This document shows positions 47,893-58,094 of a DNA stretch of 64,000 nt, one piece after another. The notes beneath the pieces are model-generated. The model did not search any database. It was not told the DNA's origin and saw only the letters and a program-made list of their open reading frames with translations. The translations under genes were made by a program, and so were the position numbers. Numbering within the stretch: position 1 is the first letter of the stretch; each line of letters starts with the position of its first letter. The DNA is from an uncultured Rhodocyclaceae bacterium (lineage in GTDB: Bacteria; Pseudomonadota; Gammaproteobacteria; Burkholderiales; Rhodocyclaceae), in assembly GCA_907163075.1 (NCBI GenBank), contig CAJQTY010000002.1, positions 62,001-126,000 of the forward strand, written 5' to 3'.

Positions 47893-48864
47893 TCACAGCG
47901 TCCTGACGAACTTGCGACCTTGTCGTTCTGCCATTGCCAACTCCTTATCGCTCAATACGAAGTCACTGCTATCGGTCAATCGCTCGATAGCCAGATCGAT
48001 AAACGCGCGGGAACGCACGGGCTGCGCGGCGCGGCTGCCGTAGTAGAGGAAGAAGCTGGCATGGTCTGCCACATGGCGGGTCAACAGGGGAACGAGTCGT
48101 CCCGAGCGGATGTAAGACACAGCGGTGACACTGGCCAGTTGCCCGAGCGCGAAACCGGAGAGGACGGTCCGCAGCTCGAGTTCTTCGTCATTGGTGCAAA
48201 ACGCGGGCGCGATATGGTGGTCGACCACCGCGCCGCCGATCTTGACGTGCCACGGAACCACTCGGCCCGTATTGGGTAGCCGGTAGGCGCAGCACTTGTG
48301 CGCCCCTAGCGCATCAAGGCTGTCGGGTGCGCCGCATCGCAGAAGGTATTCCGGCGACGCACAGATGATCGATTGCAGGGTGAATAGCCGGCGTGCGACG
48401 ACGCCTTCGTGGGGAGAAATGCCGATGCGGAAACCGATATCAGCACGGTCCTCCACCCAATTACCGATGCGGTCATCGAGCTGGACGTCGGGTTGAACGT
48501 CAGGATAGACCTTGCAGAATTCCTCAAGGACCGGACTCACAATGGGTACGAACATCGAGTGCGGCCCGACGATTCGCAAAGGCCCCGAGATTTCGTCCTT
48601 GGTGATCTTCGCGGTTTGCATCGCCCGTTGCAGACCGAGCAAGGCCGGTTGCGCCGCTTCCAGAAAGCGTTGCCCTTCTTCGGTCAACGCCATGCTCCGC
48701 GTCGTGCGGTGAAATAAACGAACGCCCAGATGTTGCTCGAGCTGCGCCAGCGCCTGACTGGCGGCCTGGGGCGTGATGCTTTGCGCCGTGGCGGCCTTGC
48801 GCAGACTGCCGAGTTCGGCGGTTCGGACAAAGGTGGTGATCGAACGCAGTTCGTTGATGGGCAT
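47893..48864 (-). CDS. LysR-family transcriptional regulator
   Basis: About 323 residues from MPINELRS: HTH (ELRSITTFVRTAELGSLRKAATAQSITPQAASQALAQLEQHLGVRLFHRTTRSMALTEEG) and effector domain. The start at 48864 has GGAG six bases upstream; another Met lies at 48891. It is divergent from the cupin gene and lies upstream of the AKR1/esterase pair, so it probably governs the whole redox/hydrolase cluster. Confidence 0.88.
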   Translation of the reverse strand: MPINELRSITTFVRTAELGSLRKAATAQSITPQAASQALAQLEQHLGVRLFHRTTRSMALTEEGQRFLEAAQPALLGLQRAMQTAKITKDEISGPLRIVGPHSMFVPIVSPVLEEFCKVYPDVQPDVQLDDRIGNWVEDRADIGFRIGISPHEGVVARRLFTLQSIICASPEYLLRCGAPDSLDALGAHKCCAYRLPNTGRVVPWHVKIGGAVVDHHIAPAFCTNDEELELRTVLSGFALGQLASVTAVSYIRSGRLVPLLTRHVADHASFFLYYGSRAAQPVRSRAFIDLAIERLTDSSDFVLSDKELAMAERQGRKFVRTL

Positions 48865-49220
48865 GTGTACTCCATGGATGTCGATTAACAAACCCAGCTT
48901 TCCAATCTATCAAGGGATAGTGGGCTAGTTGGGTGTTTATTCGGAGAATATAGTGCGCAGCAGTAGAACACGCAACGTGTCTTGTCGGCACTGGCAACCC
49001 TCTTGCCGGCAAGCTCCTTGTCGATCCTATTTACGCCAACGAGATCGCGACCATGCCCAACTCCATTGAAAAATGCAGCATTCGGCTGAGCTGCAAATAG
49101 CCACATGCTCATGCTGGATCGGAACAGTTTGCAAATTGCCGACCTGATCCTGAAATGAATCACGGAAAACGCCGCCAACTGAATACCCATAACCCAGCCT
49201 TACAGAAAGAATCCGTGCTT
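48865..49220. promoter_or_regulatory. LysR / cupin divergent spacer
   Basis: 356 bases between divergent starts. It should contain both promoters and LysR boxes of the T-N11-A type, but no single site stands out. No gene seen. Confidence 0.35.
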
Positions 49221-49715
49221 ATGAACAAATCGTTTTTCTTGGGAATAACCCTGTGTGCCGTCGCTCCCTTCGCCGGAGCAGCCGGCCCAGCGGCTGCTTC
49301 AACAGCCCCGGCCCAGCAAATCACACGCGCAGGCGAACAAGCGCCGACCTACGGATCGGCCGAGTACTTCACCGGGCGAGCACGGGTCGATCCGTTGTTT
49401 TCCGCCAACGAGAGCGTCAATGCGTACGGCGCCTATGTGACGTTCGATCCCGGTTCGCGCACTGCATGGCACACGCATCCGGCAGGGCAGCGGCTCGTAG
49501 TGACGTCCGGCATCGGACTCACGCAGGAATGGGGAAAGCCCGTGCAAATCATCCGCCAAGGCGATGTGGTGTGGTGCCCTCCCGATGTCAAACATTGGCA
49601 CGGCGCCGCACCGAACTCAGCAATGACCCACTTGGCTGTGGGTCGCTCAGTAGATGGTAAATCTGTGACCTGGATGGAGAAAGTGACCGATGAACAATAC
49701 AACGCCCACTATTGA
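49221..49715 (+). CDS. Exported cupin-domain protein
   Basis: 164 residues with a Sec signal peptide (MNKSFFLGITLCAVAPFAGAAG). The mature domain is a single cupin: GAYVTFDPGSRTAWHTHPAGQRLVVTSGIGLTQEWG carries the metal-binding His-X-His and DVVWCPPDVKHWHGA carries the second His. This resembles the cupins next to carboxymuconolactone-decarboxylase genes, sometimes annotated mandelonitrile-lyase-like. The start at 49221 is chosen for the signal peptide. The IS630 element begins just after. Confidence 0.85.
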   Translation: MNKSFFLGITLCAVAPFAGAAGPAAASTAPAQQITRAGEQAPTYGSAEYFTGRARVDPLFSANESVNAYGAYVTFDPGSRTAWHTHPAGQRLVVTSGIGLTQEWGKPVQIIRQGDVVWCPPDVKHWHGAAPNSAMTHLAVGRSVDGKSVTWMEKVTDEQYNAHY

Positions 49716-50800
49716 TCCGGCCAGATGAAGTTTGAAGTTTCAAGCGGCATATTTGACCCGTGGATCCTGGAAGAAGCTTTTGACCCGCTCGGGTGATTGT
49801 TCGAGTTTGACCATGTGTTCTGTGGCAGCGAGTTTCAGTTTTGCCTTGGTACGCACCGGCACCTTGGTGCCGATAGCATGCTTGAGGTCGGCGTTAAGGC
49901 GTTCTTCTGGATTCAGTTCCGGGCTGTAACTGGGCAGATAGAAGAGTTCGATTTTGTCCTGATGTTCAGCGGCCCATGCCTTGACCGGTTTGCTGTGATG
50001 GACTCGCAGGTTGTCGAGAATCAGAAACACCTTCTTGCCGGCATCCTTGATCAGGGCTTCAAGGAACTCAATCAATTTGTCGGAATTGAAGGCCTCATCA
50101 ATGATCATCCAGCGTGTCTTTCCCTGGTTTGTCACCGTGGCAATCATCGACAACTTCTGCCGGGTACCCCCCACGGTGAAGGTTACCGGGGTCTTGCCAG
50201 CCGGTGCGTAGCAACGACCGCGCACATCGGTATTGACCAAAGCAGTCTCATCGCCCCAGTGAATCTCGCCACCCTCTGCCTTGGCACGTTTCTCAATCTC
50301 GGGGTATTGCTCATCAAGCCAAGCCTGTACGGCTTCCGGTCGCTGCTCGTAAGCCTTTTTGATCGGCTTCTGTGGGGTGAAACCCCAGCGCGACAGATAG
50401 TTGCCGACACCGCGTACCGATAGCTTGATGCCGTACTCCCGTTCGATCAGTTGCATCACTGCCGCCCGGTTCCACAGCGCAAATTCCATCTTCAGTTGCT
50501 CTGGGCGCTTATCGCAAATGATTTTTCGGATCGTCTGCTCTTGCTCTTCGGTCAATGTTCGCCCTTGGCCAGCGCGCTTGCCGCGCGTGGCTGGTCTGAT
50601 GGCAGCAAGGCCTCCTTCTTCATAGCGATCAATGGCAGCACGAACTGTCGGATACGAAAGCCCACAGAGTTCGACGATTTGCATTACGCCGTAACCTTTG
50701 CGATGTAACCGCACGACTTGCTTCCGCCGTTCATGCAGTTGCTCAAGTGTTGAATATCTTGCGTCGTCTTTTTCCATTCATCCAACATGGGGATCGATCC
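49716..50800 (-). mobile_element. IS630-family insertion between cupin and CMD genes
   Basis: Bounds are approximate; I could not pair terminal repeats confidently. The element occupies the space between the cupin stop (49715) and the damaged start of the CMD-like gene, which apparently formed one operon with the cupin before insertion. Confidence 0.7.
49740..50777 (-). CDS. IS630-family transposase
   Basis: 345-residue DDE transposase in a single intact frame. The N-terminal HTH (RKQVVRLHRKGYGVMQIVELCGLSYPTVRAAIDRYEEGGLAAI) is followed by a second winged-helix region (YGIKLSVRGVGNYLSRWGFTPQKP). The catalytic residues lie in IHWGDETALV, VFLILDNLRVHHSK and YLPSYSPELNPEERLNADLK. No frameshift, so it may be active. 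Confidence 0.92.
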   Translation of the reverse strand: MEKDDARYSTLEQLHERRKQVVRLHRKGYGVMQIVELCGLSYPTVRAAIDRYEEGGLAAIRPATRGKRAGQGRTLTEEQEQTIRKIICDKRPEQLKMEFALWNRAAVMQLIEREYGIKLSVRGVGNYLSRWGFTPQKPIKKAYEQRPEAVQAWLDEQYPEIEKRAKAEGGEIHWGDETALVNTDVRGRCYAPAGKTPVTFTVGGTRQKLSMIATVTNQGKTRWMIIDEAFNSDKLIEFLEALIKDAGKKVFLILDNLRVHHSKPVKAWAAEHQDKIELFYLPSYSPELNPEERLNADLKHAIGTKVPVRTKAKLKLAATEHMVKLEQSPERVKSFFQDPRVKYAA

Positions 50801-50865
50801 GAATATTTCAAGCATTATCGTGCCGAGTCAATAAGCATCTCACTATTCAAGCGGCAGCAGTCGCG

Positions 50866-51597
50866 ATGGTCCTGAGTCTGGGGCTGGTGACCGCGCCTGC
50901 CCGCGCCGCTCAGAACACCCCGGAACCGCAAGCCGTGACCACACAAACCCGTTCCGAGGCCCTTTCCGCCAAGCAGCAAGCCATCCCGCTGATCGCCTCC
51001 TTCATGGCCGCGAGCGAAATGCCCAAGCTCAATGCCGCCTTGCATCAGGGGCTGGATGCGGGGCTGACCATCAGCGAGGCCAAGGAAATCCTGGTTCACC
51101 TCTACGCCTACGTCGGCTTTCCTCGCAGTCTGAACGCGCTGGGTGAGTTGCTGAAGGTGGTGGACGCGCGCAAGCAGCGCGGCATCGAGGACGCGCCGGG
51201 ACGCGAGCCCAGCCGACCCATTCCGACGGGCGATCAACTACTCGCGGTCGGCACGGCCAACCAGACCAAGATTTCCGGCGCGCCGGTCAAGAACGCCGTG
51301 ACGGACTTTGCCCCCGCCATCAACCAGTTCCTGCAGACCCATTTGTTCGGCGACATTTTCGAGCGCGACAACCTCGATTGGCAGAGTCGCGAACTTGCCA
51401 CGGTCGGAGCACTCGCCGCCACGCCTGGAGCGGAGCCGCAACTGCGCTCGCACATGGCCGCCAGCATGCGGACTGGCCTGACGGCTGCACAGATGCGCCA
51501 GTTGACCGAGGTGCTGGCCGAGCGCGGCGATACGCAGGCCGCCAAACGGGCGAGTGTAGCGCTCACGCAGGCGCTTGCGGCCGCATCGGCCCGCTGA
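50866..51597 (+). CDS. Carboxymuconolactone-decarboxylase-like (AhpD fold) exported protein; start affected by IS630
   Basis: About 243 residues with two CMD/AhpD-like segments: ALHQGLDAGLTISEAKEILVHLYAYVGFPRSLNAL and RDNLDWQSRELATVGALAATPGAEPQLRSHMAASMRTGLTAAQMRQL. The usual redox CXXC is not present. The frame stays open upstream (VNKHLTIQAAAV at 50827) but has no ATG or GTG there, so the natural start was probably removed by the IS630 insertion. The first in-frame ATG (50866) still leaves MVLSLGLVTAPARA, a short signal peptide. Whether the gene is translated now is uncertain. Confidence 0.7.
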   Translation: MVLSLGLVTAPARAAQNTPEPQAVTTQTRSEALSAKQQAIPLIASFMAASEMPKLNAALHQGLDAGLTISEAKEILVHLYAYVGFPRSLNALGELLKVVDARKQRGIEDAPGREPSRPIPTGDQLLAVGTANQTKISGAPVKNAVTDFAPAINQFLQTHLFGDIFERDNLDWQSRELATVGALAATPGAEPQLRSHMAASMRTGLTAAQMRQLTEVLAERGDTQAAKRASVALTQALAAASAR

Positions 51598-51679
51598 GCA
51601 TGAAGAAATCCACCGCCAAAGAAGTTCTCCCCGCCAAGTAATAACTGAAGACCCTACAAATAGTTCTGGAGCAAATCAA

Positions 51680-53976
<2,297 letters not shown>

Positions 53977-54017
53977 CGCGGCTGAGGGCCAACAGGTCGG
54001 CTGCAGGTAGCAGGCAA

Positions 54018-54220
54018 CCGCCCGCCACGACCGCCCGGTGCCGGTTAACGACGCCGGCTGTGTCAGCAAGCTGGTCGGCTACCAATGGCCCGGCAATGTG
54101 CGCGAGCTGCGCAACCACCACGGCAGCCTGGCGCGCAGCGCCGAGGCGCTGGGCGTCGCCAAGACCACGCTGCACGACAAGATCAGGAAATATGGGTTAT
54201 CGGACACCGGTGCCGTCTGA
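54018..54220 (+). pseudogene. dctD 3' fragment with internal in-frame deletion
   Basis: Repeats the last part of dctD. The 135 bases between two CTGCGCAA octamers (37872-37879 and 38007-38014 in copy 1) are gone together with one octamer, a classical deletion between short direct repeats. The reading frame is kept. From the GTG at 54038 a 60-residue frame joins the end of the AAA+ C-terminal subdomain (SKLVGYQWPGNVRELR) to the complete Fis-type HTH (GSLARSAEALGVAKTTLHDK...). It may be silent or a mini DNA-binding protein. Confidence 0.85.
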
Positions 54221-54404
54221 ATAGTCCTGGCCAACCCGGCGGCACGCTCTTTCCGCACTGAGAATACGGAGCCATTGAGAAGAACATGCGAGCCCGCGGG
54301 GCGAGTCGTCGCTTTCCCATCGCGTTCCGCTTTTCTACGCGTTGAATGCGACTTGCCTGCGTTGACTTATCCGCGTTGAACCCATCGTGGTTCAACAGCG
54401 CTTA

Positions 54405-55199
54405 TCAAACACCTTCCCCGGCAGCCAGCTCTGGGATGGTCACCAGCACGAAGCCGGCCTTGACCAGGCCGTCGCGAATGGCCTGTGCGGTGGCCACCGC
54501 GTCGGCGTTGTCGCCGTGCACGCAGATACTCTGCGGATTGACGGGTAGGCGCTTGCCGTTGATCGAAACGAGCGCTCTTTCTTCGACCATGCGCATGACG
54601 TGCCGCAGGCTGGCCTCGGCACCGTGAATCATTGCCCCCGGCTGGCTGCGCGGCACCAGGTTGCCGTCATCCAGGTAGGCGCGATCGGCGAAAATCTCCT
54701 CGACCACCGGCAAACCCTTGTCCCGGCCGGCGGCGATCAGTTGCGATGCGGCTGGCGCGAGCAGGATCAGCGCCGGATCGAGGCGATGCACGGCGCGAGC
54801 AATCGCATCCGCTACCTTGCGCTCGGCGCAGGCAATATTGCTCAGCGCGCCGTGCGGCTTGACGTGCGTGACGTGCCCCCCCTGCGCGCGCGCGCAGGCA
54901 TCGAGGGCGCCGATCTGGTAGGTCACCATCGCCTCAAGTTCGGCCAGCGGGATATCCATGCGCCGCCGGCCGAAACCCTGCAGATCCGGGAAGCCCGGAT
55001 GCGCGCCGATACTGACGCCGTACTCCCTGGCCAGCGCCGTCGTGTTGAACATCACCAGCGGGTCGCCGGCATGGAATCCGCAAGCCACGTTGGCCGAATT
55101 GACGATGCGCAGCATGGCGTCGTCGCTGCCCATGGCCCAGGCACCGAAGCTCTCACCGAGATCGGCGTTGAGGTTAAGCAGATGGCTCATCGTTCTCAC
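54405..55199 (-). CDS. pxpA: 5-oxoprolinase subunit A (LamB/YcsF family), copy 2
   Basis: 264 residues, differing from the copy at 38303-39097 at about eight positions (for example Ser for Cys in GSDDAM, EYG for QYD before VSIGAHPGFP, His for Cys in GGHVTH). All family motifs remain, so it should be functional. The same upstream GAGGAGTGAGA site is kept. No pxpB or pxpC lies nearby. It was duplicated along with the dctD fragment. Confidence 0.9.
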   Translation of the reverse strand: MRTMSHLLNLNADLGESFGAWAMGSDDAMLRIVNSANVACGFHAGDPLVMFNTTALAREYGVSIGAHPGFPDLQGFGRRRMDIPLAELEAMVTYQIGALDACARAQGGHVTHVKPHGALSNIACAERKVADAIARAVHRLDPALILLAPAASQLIAAGRDKGLPVVEEIFADRAYLDDGNLVPRSQPGAMIHGAEASLRHVMRMVEERALVSINGKRLPVNPQSICVHGDNADAVATAQAIRDGLVKAGFVLVTIPELAAGEGV

Positions 55200-55232
55200 T
55201 CCTCATCGGGATGTATTGATCAAGAAACGTCA

Positions 55233-55262
55233 ACCGCAGCCGGCTCAACGAATACAACGAAA
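55233..55262 (+). repeat. AACG-rich short repeat, copy in second long repeat
   Basis: Diverged counterpart of 39132-39160 (AACCGCAGCCGGCTCAACGA then ATACAACGAA), at the right end of the long repeat. Between 55290 and 55447 no gene is seen. Confidence 0.4.
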
Positions 55263-55447
55263 TACGAGTATCCGGATTTCCCCGTGGACGACGCTTGCCG
55301 GTCCGGAAATCATATACATTCATTTGGACCGGCGAGCTAGACATGTGTCCTTTGCATTGCAACACAACTTTCCATAAATTCGGAAGAGAATTTGTAGTAA
55401 AAAAGACCCGGAACGACCCCTACGCAGTTTGAAGCTATGTGCAGTTT

Positions 55448-55640
55448 TCAGTGAGCGCCGAGGTTTGGTAGCAAAGAGGCCTCTCCACGTAACGTCGGGT
55501 TTTGTCTCAGCCAGGCACGAACCTCAGCGACCGTCGTGTACCAGAGCGGAATGGCTCGTTGTTTGCGACCCTTGCCATGCAGATGGACACAGACACCACC
55601 GTCGAGGATGACATCGGCCACACGAACGCCAACGATCTCC
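55448..55640 (-). pseudogene. Tyrosine-recombinase relic (middle region)
   Basis: A minus-strand frame reads LSEIVGVRVADVILDGGVCV, then HLHGKGRKQRAIPLWYTTV and AEVRAWLRQNP, ending at the TGA at 55448-55450. This is the central part of a phage-type integrase (the R-SE-GL-V-DI segment and the GKGRK-R-PL beta-hairpin). The arm-binding domain and the catalytic C-terminus of this copy are missing. Its 5' side is fused to the end of another recombinase relic. Confidence 0.7.
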
Positions 55641-55870
55641 GAGAGCCATCAGTTCTGGGACGGCCGAGAGATACCCGTACGTATTGGTCACCATCGAATG
55701 GCCAACGTACGTCGATAGCGACAGCATCACCTGATCGACATCGATCCCCTGCGATTGCCACAGCAGGATTCGGCGCACGCCGAAGGTGTGGCGTAGGTCG
55801 TGGATACGAGGAGCATGATGCGTTCCTCGGTCGCACCACCCTAATTGCTCACGCAACGCAATAAAGACGC
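55634..55870 (-). pseudogene. Tyrosine-recombinase relic (C-terminal catalytic region)
   Basis: A minus-strand frame encodes FIALREQLGWCDRGTHHAPR, then IHDLRHTFGVRRILLWQSQG and LSTYVGHSMVTNTYGYLSAVPELMAL. The catalytic H-x-x-R (HDLRH), the LGH-like GH, and the terminal Tyr region (TYGYL) are present, so this is the end of an XerC/D-type integrase. The N-terminal two thirds are lost. Together with the next relic it suggests a tandem integrase array collapsed by deletion. Confidence 0.75.
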
Positions 55871-56330
55871 GATGCCCCTGACGGCTACCTTGCAGGACAA
55901 ACAGAATGAGCACCGCGATCGTCAGAAAGGCGGGGTGGTCAAGATTCATCCCAACGGACGATTTGCTTACGTCACAAATCGTGCCGACGGAACAGTCAAG
56001 AAGGACGGAAAGACAATATTTGCCGGCGGTGAGAACACCATTGCGGTATTTGCCCTAAATGAAAAAACCGGTGAGCCAAGCCTGCTCCAGCATGTGCAAA
56101 CGGAGGGAATCGAGGCTCGTACATTTGCTGTTGATGCGACCGGCACGCTACTTATTGTCGCCAACCAAAAGGCCATGCTGGTGGAAGACCCGCAAGGCAC
56201 AATGAAGGAAGTCGATGCCAATTTCGCCTTGTTCCGAATCGGACAGGATGGAAAGCTTGAGTTCATCAAAAAACATGAAGTACAAGCAGGCGACAAATGG
56301 TTGCTGTGGATGGACGTTCTGAAGAAATAG
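55845..56330 (+). pseudogene. C-terminal fragment of a beta-propeller lactonase-like protein
   Basis: From about residue 28 the frame reads GVVKIHPNGRFAYVTNRADG and continues ENTIAVFALNEKTGEPSLLQHVQTEG, FAVDATGTLLIVANQ and FRIGQDGKLEFIKKHEV. This is the last two to three blades of the 6-phosphogluconolactonase/carboxymuconate-cyclase family (YbhE-like, 340-400 residues). Only about 135 residues remain, and the first 27 belong to antisense recombinase DNA, so it is a 5'-truncated relic. Confidence 0.7.
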
Positions 56331-56600
56331 TGGTGCTGCTGTGACACCAGTCAGTTGGAATCACGAAATGTCGTGTCGCAAGGTGGCAAACAGTTTCAAG
56401 TGCAAGCTTTCTGTATGCCACCCAAGTTTTCCATCGGCAGGGGCGATTAACGATAGCTTGCTCTGGGCCAACTACCTCTGATTTGAACGTTAGCGGCAAC
56501 TATCACCACAAGGAAGACTAAACTTGATCACGTCGTCCTGTTGGCGCTCGATGCCAATTTTCCGCGTACCCGCTTTATGTAATATTCTTCTGCCCCCTTA
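56331..56600. other. Non-coding debris before the IS427-type element
   Basis: 270 bases between the lactonase relic and the insertion sequence. I see no recognisable gene, terminator or RNA. Confidence 0.35.
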
Positions 56601-56614
56601 GGTTCTGTTCTCAA

Positions 56615-56983
56615 TCAAGCCAGCCAGACGAAAGCACACGCGAGATGAACGAAAGACAGGAACGATTGGGCGAGTTTGTCGTAGCGCGTGGCGATGCGTC
56701 TGAATTGCTTGATCCGGCTGAAGAAACGTTCGATCAGGTTGCGGTCCTTGTAGATATGGTGATCGAAAGTTCGTTGATTGATTCGATTGGAGCGCGGCGG
56801 GATGACAGCCTGGCTGCCCTGTGCAGTAATGGTTTGGACAAAGGCATCCGAATCGTAACCCTTGTCCGCGACGACAAATTCGGCCGGCTGATCCTTGATC
56901 AGCGCTTCCGCCCGCTCGATGTCGGTGATCTGCCCTGCCGAGAGAATCACGCGCAGAGGATTGCCCAAGGCATCGACCGCCAC
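56615..56983 (-). CDS. IS427-type transposase, downstream frame (orfB)
   Basis: C-terminal catalytic part: VAVDALGNPLRVILSAGQ, FVVADKGYDSDAFVQTI (second Asp) and KDRNLIERFFSRIKQFRRIATRYDKLA, with the catalytic Glu in RNLIERFF. It is expressed as a fusion with the upstream frame by frameshifting at the A7 run (57038-57044). Coordinates start at an internal Met; the real translated part begins at the slippery site. Confidence 0.88.
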   Translation of the reverse strand: MAVDALGNPLRVILSAGQITDIERAEALIKDQPAEFVVADKGYDSDAFVQTITAQGSQAVIPPRSNRINQRTFDHHIYKDRNLIERFFSRIKQFRRIATRYDKLAQSFLSFVHLACAFVWLA

Positions 56984-56997
56984 GTGCAGCTTGGTCG

Positions 56998-57381
56998 TTA
57001 GCCCGCCCCGCGAGCGACCGATTTCCTGAAAGCCGGCTTTTTTTGGGCGCCTGCCGAGTGTTGGTGGGCACGTACGATCGTGGAGTCAATGAACAAATGC
57101 TCCATATCGGCATCGCCCCGCAAGGTCGTGGCCACACGCGCCCAAACGCCTTTCTTACGCCAACGGGAGAAGCGTACGAACGTTCGATGCCAATACCCAA
57201 ATTCGGGCGGGAGATCACGCCACGGGCTACCGGTACGCATGATCCAGAGAACAGCCTCGACGAAACGCCGATTGTCCTTGGCCGTGCGGCCTGGGTCGCT
57301 TGCCTTGCCTGGCAAAAGCTCTTCAATGCGCCCCCATTGGTCATCGCGCAACATCTTCCGGTCCATCCTGTCTCTGCCCAA
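56998..57381 (-). CDS. IS427-type transposase, upstream frame (orfA)
   Basis: N-terminal part of 127 residues: LRDDQWGRIEELLPGKASDP, NRRFVEAVLWIMRTGSPWRDLPPEFGYWHRTFVRFSRWRKKGVW and LFIDSTIVRAHQHSAGAQKK with the first catalytic Asp (IDST). After AQKK the zero frame quickly ends, whereas a -1 shift at CCCAAAAAAAG continues into orfB. This is the standard organisation of the group, so the element may be active. Confidence 0.88.
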   Translation of the reverse strand: MGRDRMDRKMLRDDQWGRIEELLPGKASDPGRTAKDNRRFVEAVLWIMRTGSPWRDLPPEFGYWHRTFVRFSRWRKKGVWARVATTLRGDADMEHLFIDSTIVRAHQHSAGAQKKPAFRKSVARGAG

Positions 57382-58094
57382 AAGTCAGGATATGACCATA
57401 TTTCATTCCCCGTGAACAGCCCCTTGCTATGTCTTTGACTGTAAACGAATTTCCCGGCCAATATCTCATATGGCATACAACACTCGATTGATTGAGAACA
57501 GACCCTAGGCACATCCGGCTGCGACGCCGATTCTCAATTGATACTACTATTCAAACTTTTCACGGCACCAATCCTCATTGCGGCGCTGACATGGGCGACC
57601 CGAAGGTACGGAACCGCGCTTGTTGGTTTATTGATTGGAGTTCCGCTTCTGACCGGTCCGATATCCGCCATAGTTGCTTTTGAACAAGGAGTGGCATTCG
57701 CTGCAAAGGCCGCGACTTCAAATCTGGTCGGTCAAGTTTCAACCTGTCTATTCTGCTTAGCCTATTGGGCAGCGGCCCGCAGGGGTCTGACTTGCTGGTC
57801 CAGTGCTGCACTCGGGATTCTAACGTTTGCCGCTTCGACCACCCTGTGGAGCGCGATCACTTGGACTCTGCCCGCGGCACTGCTTCTTTTGATCTCGACC
57901 ATACTGTTGCTTCTTCAGATCATGCGGCCAGTCCGCGTGCTTACGCCCTTGCCTCGGCCACCCGCCTGGGATCTCCCTGCGCGAATGGTGTTATCGGCAG
58001 TATTCGTCTTGGCGATGACTACCCTGTCCCGGCATCTCGGTGCCACGCTGGGTGGTTTGCTTGCACCGTTTCCAGTTTTCGTCCTGATCTTTAG

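Larger units (their letters stand above)
54018..55285. repeat. Long direct repeat, copy 2 (dctD fragment plus pxpA)
   Basis: Matches 37783-39190 in the same orientation, with scattered substitutions and one 135-base deletion. Offset between copies is 16,235 bases before the deletion and 16,100 after it. It forms the right boundary of the island. Confidence 0.92.
56601..57505 (-). mobile_element. IS5-family (IS427 group) insertion sequence
   Basis: Terminal inverted repeats GGTTCTGTTCTCAATCAA (56601-56618) and, at the right end, the complement of GGGTCTGTTCTCAATCAA (57488-57505), one mismatch in 18. It carries two overlapping transposase frames joined by a run of seven A on the coding strand. 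I could not verify a TNA target duplication. Confidence 0.88.
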
